NCBI GenBank assembly: GCA_002425405.1
Contig: DIME01000006.1
Coordinates: forward strand, 1 to 19,627
Length of the DNA: 19,627 bases
From: Candidatus Accumulibacter vicinus
GTDB lineage: Bacteria > Pseudomonadota > Gammaproteobacteria > Burkholderiales > Rhodocyclaceae
Reading direction: 5' to 3'
Under the pieces are notes generated by a model. That model worked only from the letters and a program-made list of their open reading frames with translations. It was not told where the DNA came from and ran no database searches. The stretch's first letter is position 1. Each line of letters begins with the position of its first letter. Both the position numbers and the translations under genes were made by a program. Below are positions 15,405 through 19,627 of this stretch, one piece after another.

Positions 15405-15751
15405 AGGCTCCCGACCTTTGTTGTGATGCCGCGAAATGATACTTGATTTGTAACTACTCAGGTACTACATCTCGTTAAAAATCAACACGTTGCGAATATT
15501 TAAATAGCATAATGACGAATGGGATTGCTTTAGAATCAAATGGTTGCAAGTTTATGCCATTGTTCGCCTGTTTCTAACCAATTGTTTTTGCATAACATTT
15601 TGACCTGAGTAGTTACCTTGATTTTGTCATACACGTCCTCCCCATGCACTGTTCGCCCTCTCACTATGAGGCATCTGTAATTGTATTCAGATGACGCCTG
15701 CGCCAATTTCCAGCGCGCACTCACAGTCGTGGAGAGGGAGGAGAGCGGCAT
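15405..15751 (-). pseudogene. Possible small ORF interrupted by the MITE
   Basis: If the MITE and one copy of its target duplication are removed, an ATG at 15751 opens a 57-codon frame (45 codons upstream of the insertion, 12 downstream). It ends in TAG at 15405-15407, three bases before the GASH ATG (TAG GGA ATG). Such spacing is typical of translational coupling. The predicted product (containing SSEYNYRCLIVRGRTV and DKIKYHFAASQQ) is not recognised. With the MITE present, the frame runs instead to a stop at 15536 inside it. This may be chance, since the frame is short. Otherwise 15617-15786 shows nothing I can name. Confidence 0.25.
15450..15616. mobile_element. 167-bp MITE, IS66-type ends, 8-bp target duplication
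   Basis: Perfect 14-bp terminal inverted repeats GTAACTACTCAGGT (15450-15463) and ACCTGAGTAGTTAC (15603-15616) bound a 167-bp AT-rich element with no transposase. Both sides are immediately flanked by CTTGATTT (15442-15449 and 15617-15624), a perfect 8-bp direct repeat. Ends starting GTAA with 8-bp duplications are established traits of the IS66 family, so an IS66-like transposase in trans is the likely mobiliser. Perfect repeats and target duplication suggest a fairly recent insertion. Confidence 0.85.
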
Positions 15752-15786
15752 TGAGTCGCCCGCAAAGAACCCCGCTCTTCGCAGCT

Positions 15787-16986
15787 TTACATCTGTCGCT
15801 TCACCCGCATGGCCAGCGCGCTGACGCCCATAAAGGCAACACCCATCAGGACCAGCGAGATCGGCCAGCCCAGTGAATCGACGAAATGCTGGGTGGTGAA
15901 ATAGCCGATGTAGCTCAGCATGGCGATCACCGTCGTTAGCAGCAGGGCGCGGCTTTGCAGCAGGACGCAGGCGTAAAGCATCGAGGCCGTGACGGCAAAG
16001 AAAGCCGGTTCGACAACGGTCTTGTACACCAGATCGAAAAGGCCGGTGTAGGCCATGGCCGAACCGATCAGCGTGCCCAGCCCGGCCAGACGGTTCTGTC
16101 GTCCGCCTTTTTCCAGACCGTAGGCGGCTGACATGATCGACATGCCGGTGAGAAACACGGCCCAGTTGGGGGTCGATGCGATGGCCACCCGATCGAAGAT
16201 GCCGGCGTTGAGCCAGCACAGGGCGATCAGGAAGGCGAACTCGGACAGGCTGCGATGGGGGGATTTCTCCAGTTCGGTCGCCACCAGAAACAGCGAGCCG
16301 CCAAGAATGATGGCGCTCAAACCCGGTGAGACATCGAGCATGTCGAGACCGACTTGCAGGAAGGCGTATACGAACAGCAGGGCGGTAAAGGCCAGTACGG
16401 TCTGTGCATATTGGCGGAACAGCACACCCTGATGCAGCGCCATCAGTCCGAAAACGCTGAGCGCCGCCAGGCGCCAGTTGTCGCCGCGTGGAAAGACCTC
16501 ATGGATGAAGACGAACCAACCGCTGGTCAGCATGATCACGGAGGCCAAGGCGAGCGGCAGGATCAGTTTCGGAAACTTTTTCTCGTGCAGCGCCGAGATC
16601 AGCACGATCAGCAGCGTGTAGCCAACGCCCAGCGTGACCAGGACGCGCATCACACTGCCCATCCGATTCCAGAACATGCCGATGTAGGTGCTGATGCCGG
16701 CAAGAATGAAGATCGCACCGAGATAGGTGAACAGCGTCTTGGCGATTTCGCCGCCACTACGCCGGGCGGGCGCCGCCTGCATCAGTGACGGGTCGCGATA
16801 GGCCACGGCCACTTCATCCGGCGTGATGTCATAGGTTCGCATCAGTTCGGTGATTTTGCCGAGTGCACCGGGTTTGTCGGTGACGTGCCTGACGCCGAAC
16901 AGGGCGGCGACCAGCGGCCAGCCCCACCAACCACCGCCGATGACGAACAGCAGCACCAGCAGCAGTATCAGCCAGCTCATCATCAA
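15787..16986 (-). CDS. DUF2157-like polytopic membrane protein
   Basis: A 399-aa inner-membrane protein with about ten or more hydrophobic helices. It begins with a very hydrophobic N-terminal helix (SWLILLLVLLFVIGGGWWGWPL), followed by a short soluble region with YDITPDEVAVAYRDP. The segment GGEIAKTLFTYLGAIFILAG, followed by many helices with charged loops (SALHEKKFPK, ATELEKSPHRSLSE), matches the DUF2157 pattern. Function unknown in the family. The first of three adjacent ATGs (16986) is used; AGGAG lies 9 bases before it. It follows the small membrane-anchored gene by 48 bases and is probably cotranscribed with it. Confidence 0.75.
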   Translation of the reverse strand: MMMSWLILLLVLLFVIGGGWWGWPLVAALFGVRHVTDKPGALGKITELMRTYDITPDEVAVAYRDPSLMQAAPARRSGGEIAKTLFTYLGAIFILAGISTYIGMFWNRMGSVMRVLVTLGVGYTLLIVLISALHEKKFPKLILPLALASVIMLTSGWFVFIHEVFPRGDNWRLAALSVFGLMALHQGVLFRQYAQTVLAFTALLFVYAFLQVGLDMLDVSPGLSAIILGGSLFLVATELEKSPHRSLSEFAFLIALCWLNAGIFDRVAIASTPNWAVFLTGMSIMSAAYGLEKGGRQNRLAGLGTLIGSAMAYTGLFDLVYKTVVEPAFFAVTASMLYACVLLQSRALLLTTVIAMLSYIGYFTTQHFVDSLGWPISLVLMGVAFMGVSALAMRVKRQM

Positions 16987-17034
16987 ACTATGCTCCTGTC
17001 GTCGAGCGACATGGTGGCGTCTCAGTCCGAGCGC

Positions 17035-17646
17035 TCATGGCGAAACCACCCAGCCGATGAAGCGAACCGTGTTGCCGTAGTAGGCGCCGTCGGTATTGGG
17101 CAGGCGGATGCTGCGCCCGCTTTTTACCAGCTCGGCCTGCGAACGGTAGCGGGAGGAATAGAACAGGTCGGTAAAGATGCGCCCCGAATGGCCGTCGGGG
17201 CCGGCGCTAAATGCGTAGCCATCGGGTGCCAGACTCGACGAATCAACTTTCACTCCTGCGAGATCAGGCACCTCGATCGGCGTCACCGTGGGAATCTTCG
17301 GCGCTTCGACGGTGCTCCCGGTATTCGGCGCGAGACCCGGCGGGAGGAGCAGGGCGATTTCCTTCACCGCGCCGGTTCTAGGATTGAAGCGCCAGAGTCG
17401 CGGATTCTGGTAGGGCTGATTGCTGCCAATGTAATTGACCTGGACCCGGTCGTCGACGACGGCAATCTGAAGCGTGTTCTGGGTGTTGTTGTAATAGCTG
17501 TAATTGGTGGCGTACAGCACGTCATGCTGCGCCGGTGCGACCAGCAGGGTCGGAATGCCGGAAATCACCAGGAACAGCACGACCAGCAAAAGCGGCAAAC
17601 CGAGACCGAAAGCGATGGTCGGGTTGTCGCGGAAAACATTCTTCAT
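17035..17646 (-). CDS. Membrane-anchored hypothetical protein
   Basis: A 203-aa protein with one N-terminal membrane helix (FGLGLPLLLVVLFLVISGIPTLL split around residues 13-35) and a long region, probably periplasmic, rich in Tyr, Asn and Pro (YATNYSYYNNTQNTLQIAVV, NPRLWRFNPRTGAVKEI). The latter resembles beta-strand or propeller-blade sequence. No family recognised. AGGAA lies about 9 bases before the ATG at 17646. It precedes the DUF2157-like gene on the same strand, so a joint role in the inner membrane is plausible but unproven. Confidence 0.7.
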   Translation of the reverse strand: MKNVFRDNPTIAFGLGLPLLLVVLFLVISGIPTLLVAPAQHDVLYATNYSYYNNTQNTLQIAVVDDRVQVNYIGSNQPYQNPRLWRFNPRTGAVKEIALLLPPGLAPNTGSTVEAPKIPTVTPIEVPDLAGVKVDSSSLAPDGYAFSAGPDGHSGRIFTDLFYSSRYRSQAELVKSGRSIRLPNTDGAYYGNTVRFIGWVVSP

Positions 17647-17686
17647 GTCGGGAATTCCTGTGGACTACTACTGAACTGAATGAAGC

Positions 17687-18640
17687 TCAAGAGCGCCTCT
17701 CTGCCAATAGCGTAGCCCGCGTCACCGGGCTTTGCAATTGCTCAAGCCACCATCGCAGTGCCCGCCCTTGGCCACCCCTTCCGCTCTTGCGCCACGCGTA
17801 ACAAAACTGCAGCTGGTGTTCCCCCTGTTCGATTTGTTTGACCACCAAGCGTCCGGTATCAATGTAGGGCTGTGCCAGGCATGTCGGCAGGAAGCCAACC
17901 CCCAGCCCTCTAAGCTGCGCGTCAAGCTTCGCTGGCACGTCCGGAACGGTCATCACCTCTTGCCCGGGCAATAGTCTGATCGTCAGGCCGCCGCCGCGTT
18001 GTGTCGAGTCGGCAAGCGCCACCGCGCGATACGGGCGGATAGTCTCATCGGTCAAGGGTTCAGGCGCCTGTGCGAGCGGGTGGTGAGGCGATACGGCGAA
18101 GACAAAACGAACCGAACCGAGCGACTCCCGCTGTAGGTCAGCCCGGCTACCGGCCTGTACGGCCACGCCCAGCGCCAGATCGGCCTGGCCCGATGCAAGC
18201 GCTTCGAGCGTGCCAGACAGCGTCTCGCTGCGCAGCTTGAGACTGGTCGGCGGTTTCAACGCAAAAAATGACTGGCAAAGCTCCATCACCGTCGCACGAA
18301 CGATGATGCTATCCACCGCAATCGTGAACTGTGGCTCCCAACCGGTCGCCACCCGCTTGATGCGGTTGGCCACGGCATCGATATCGGCCAACAGTCGCGC
18401 ACCCTCGCGCAGTAGTTCCTGCCCAGCTTCAGTCAAGCGGGCCTGCCGCGAGCTGCGATCAAACAGCAGGACATCCAGCGCGTCTTCGATCTGCCGCACG
18501 CGATACGTCAGTGCGCTCGGCACCATATGACTTGCACGGGCAGCCGCAGCAAAGCTGCCGGCCTTTGCAATGGTCTCAAGCATGGCCAGGGCATCGGGTG
18601 TTAACACATCGCGGGCAGTCGGCATCAGGGCGTAATTCAT
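17687..18640 (-). CDS. LysR-family transcriptional regulator
   Basis: A 317-aa LysR-type regulator. The N-terminal winged helix-turn-helix is seen in LAMLETIAKAGSFAAAARAS, then HMVPSALTYRVRQIEDALDVLLFDR (about 18-62), and is followed by the linker helix and a periplasmic-binding-like effector domain (from about 95: FTIAVDSIIVRATVMEL). Length is typical. The ATG at 18640 overlaps a likely LysR box; an alternative ATG at 18625 would leave the operator free, and neither has a good ribosome binding site. The gene is divergent from the pirin gene with an 89-base gap, the classic layout for a LysR regulator controlling itself and its neighbour. Inducer unknown; a redox or electrophile signal is plausible given the pirin and flavodoxin-like genes. 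Confidence 0.92.
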   Translation of the reverse strand: MNYALMPTARDVLTPDALAMLETIAKAGSFAAAARASHMVPSALTYRVRQIEDALDVLLFDRSSRQARLTEAGQELLREGARLLADIDAVANRIKRVATGWEPQFTIAVDSIIVRATVMELCQSFFALKPPTSLKLRSETLSGTLEALASGQADLALGVAVQAGSRADLQRESLGSVRFVFAVSPHHPLAQAPEPLTDETIRPYRAVALADSTQRGGGLTIRLLPGQEVMTVPDVPAKLDAQLRGLGVGFLPTCLAQPYIDTGRLVVKQIEQGEHQLQFCYAWRKSGRGGQGRALRWWLEQLQSPVTRATLLAERRS

Positions 18641-18656
18641 TCAATTATTTTGAATG
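18638..18656. promoter_or_regulatory. Candidate LysR operator
   Basis: CATTCA and TGAATG form a perfect 6-bp dyad around an AT-only centre, containing the T-N11-A core of LysR-type operators. It lies between the divergent LysR and pirin genes, next to the LysR start, where autoregulatory boxes are normally found. Confidence 0.5.
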
Positions 18657-18729
18657 ATGCCATCAAATTGGCAGCACCTGCAAGCATCCTGAAAAACGCA
18701 CAATGCACCTCATCAACAAGGAGGGTCAC

Positions 18730-19431
18730 ATGCTCACAGTTCGTAAGTCTCAGGATCGCGGTTACGCAAACCATGGCTGGCTCGAGAGCTACCATTCGTT
18801 TTCATTTGCCGGTTATCACGACCCGGCGCACATGGGCTGGGGCAACTTGCGGGTCATCAACGAGGACCGGGTGGCCCCCGGCACCGGCTTTGGCAAGCAC
18901 AGCCACCGCGACATGGAAATCATCAGTTACGTTCTGTCGGGAAATCTCGCGCATCAGGACAGCATGGGCAATATCAAGGGTATTCCACCCGGCGACGTGC
19001 AGCGCATGAGTGCCGGCACCGGCGTGACGCACAGCGAGTTCAACCACGCCGAGGGCGAGACCACGCATTTATTGCAGATCTGGATTATGCCCAACGTGAC
19101 CGGCATTGCGCCGAGTTACGAGCAACGGCATGTTCCGGCAGAACAAAAGCGAGGTGAGTTGTGCCTGGTGGCGTCGCCCGATGGAGCAGGAGATTCAGTC
19201 ACGATTAATGCCGATGCGTATTTGTTCGCCGGCCTGTTCAACGGCACGGAATCCGCCACCCTGAACATCAACTCCGAGCGCAAGGCCTATGTCCACGTGG
19301 TGCGTGGTGCAGTCGAGGTCAACGGCCAGCACTTGTCGGGTGGCGACGCCGCCCTGATCAGCGCGGAAAGTCGCATTGAAATCACGAACGGTAAAGACGC
19401 AGAAGTCTTGGTCTTTGACCTCAAAGCGTGA
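18730..19431 (+). CDS. Pirin-family bicupin protein
   Basis: A 233-aa pirin-like protein with two cupin halves. The family signature is present: GWLESYHSFSFAGY at the start, LRVINEDRVAPGTGFGKHSH (metal-site histidines), HRDMEIISYVLSG, MSAGTGVTHSEFN and HLLQIWIMP. Bacterial relatives (YhhW/YhaK types) bind a metal; some oxidise quercetin, others have unknown redox-related roles. The ATG at 18730 is preferred because AAGGAG lies 5 bases before it and homologs begin MLTVRKS; an upstream in-frame ATG at 18703 precedes that ribosome binding site. It is divergent from a LysR gene and followed by a flavodoxin-like gene after 44 bases. Confidence 0.93.
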   Translation: MLTVRKSQDRGYANHGWLESYHSFSFAGYHDPAHMGWGNLRVINEDRVAPGTGFGKHSHRDMEIISYVLSGNLAHQDSMGNIKGIPPGDVQRMSAGTGVTHSEFNHAEGETTHLLQIWIMPNVTGIAPSYEQRHVPAEQKRGELCLVASPDGAGDSVTINADAYLFAGLFNGTESATLNINSERKAYVHVVRGAVEVNGQHLSGGDAALISAESRIEITNGKDAEVLVFDLKA

Positions 19432-19475
19432 ACATTCCCAATCAATACCTACCAAATCACTACAGGAGATCAAAG

Positions 19476-19627
19476 ATGACACGGATCACGGTCGTATATC
19501 ACTCGGGTTATGGACACACCCAACGAATGGCGGAAGCGGTCGCCTCTGGCGCTGGCGCATCACTGCTAGCAATCGATGCAGAAGGCAATTTGCCTGAAGG
19601 CGGCTGCACGGTAAATTTGTTCTCCGC
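19476..19627 (+). CDS. Flavodoxin-fold / WrbA-like oxidoreductase (5' part)
   Basis: The first 50 codons of a gene cut by the window end. The product starts MTRITVVYHSGYGHTQRMAE, the FMN phosphate-binding loop of flavodoxin-fold proteins such as WrbA-type NAD(P)H:quinone oxidoreductases and NADPH-dependent FMN reductases. AGGAGAT precedes the ATG by 5 bases. Lying 44 bases after pirin on the same strand, it is probably in the same LysR-controlled unit and may use electrons to reduce quinones or other electrophiles. Confidence 0.85.
   Translation, partial: MTRITVVYHSGYGHTQRMAEAVASGAGASLLAIDAEGNLPEGGCTVNLFS

Noticed and set aside
15536..16219. Minus-strand 227-codon frame overlapping the end of the DUF2157-like gene
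   Set aside because: Most of it is an out-of-frame reading of the membrane-protein gene; only the last part beyond 15751 is discussed, as a possible interrupted small ORF.

Overview
The window is a GC-rich stretch of a proteobacterial chromosome, most likely gamma- or betaproteobacterial. The grounds are high G+C and strong third-position GC bias, REP-type palindromes beginning GTAGGTTGGGCTGAG with their own RAYT transposase, a LysR/pirin/flavodoxin locus and an M14 peptidase beside a glutamate-cysteine ligase relic. The species cannot be fixed from the sequence alone.

Left third (1-3923) is worn mobile and accessory DNA. It opens with the 3' end of a diversity-generating-retroelement (DGR) type reverse transcriptase (IGNLTSQ and YVDD motifs). 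Converging on it is a formylglycine-generating-enzyme/C-type-lectin-fold protein whose C-terminus looks like a DGR variable region and is followed by a hairpin. Next come REP palindromes bracketing a RAYT gene, abutting a broken glutamate-cysteine ligase fragment, then an intact M14-type metallopeptidase gene.

The middle (3955-15399), all on the minus strand, is a defence/conflict island with two modules. Module A (7707 to 3955) is a two-gene operon: a 314-aa protein with a HEPN-like RNxxxH motif, then a 932-aa membrane-anchored nSTAND-type P-loop NTPase with a 48-residue TPR array. Module B (15399 to 8664) is a tight five-gene operon in the order GASH-like helical protein, zinc-ribbon DO-GTPase, second DO-GTPase, GAP1-like protein and caspase-like peptidase. 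The last two proteins both end in the same effector-associated domain (EAD1 type). This suggests that GTPase sensing is transmitted by EAD-EAD pairing to a suicidal protease, as proposed for GTPase-centred prokaryotic conflict systems. About 950 bp without a convincing gene separates the modules; it holds degenerate repeats and an AT-rich interrupted palindrome.

Just upstream of module B is a 167-bp MITE with perfect 14-bp terminal repeats and a perfect 8-bp target duplication, fitting an IS66-like mobiliser. It interrupts a short reading frame that would otherwise stop three bases before the GASH start codon.

The right end (15787-19627) looks like ordinary chromosome: a two-gene membrane-protein operon (one is DUF2157-like), a LysR regulator, a divergent pirin gene, and the start of a flavodoxin/WrbA-like oxidoreductase gene.
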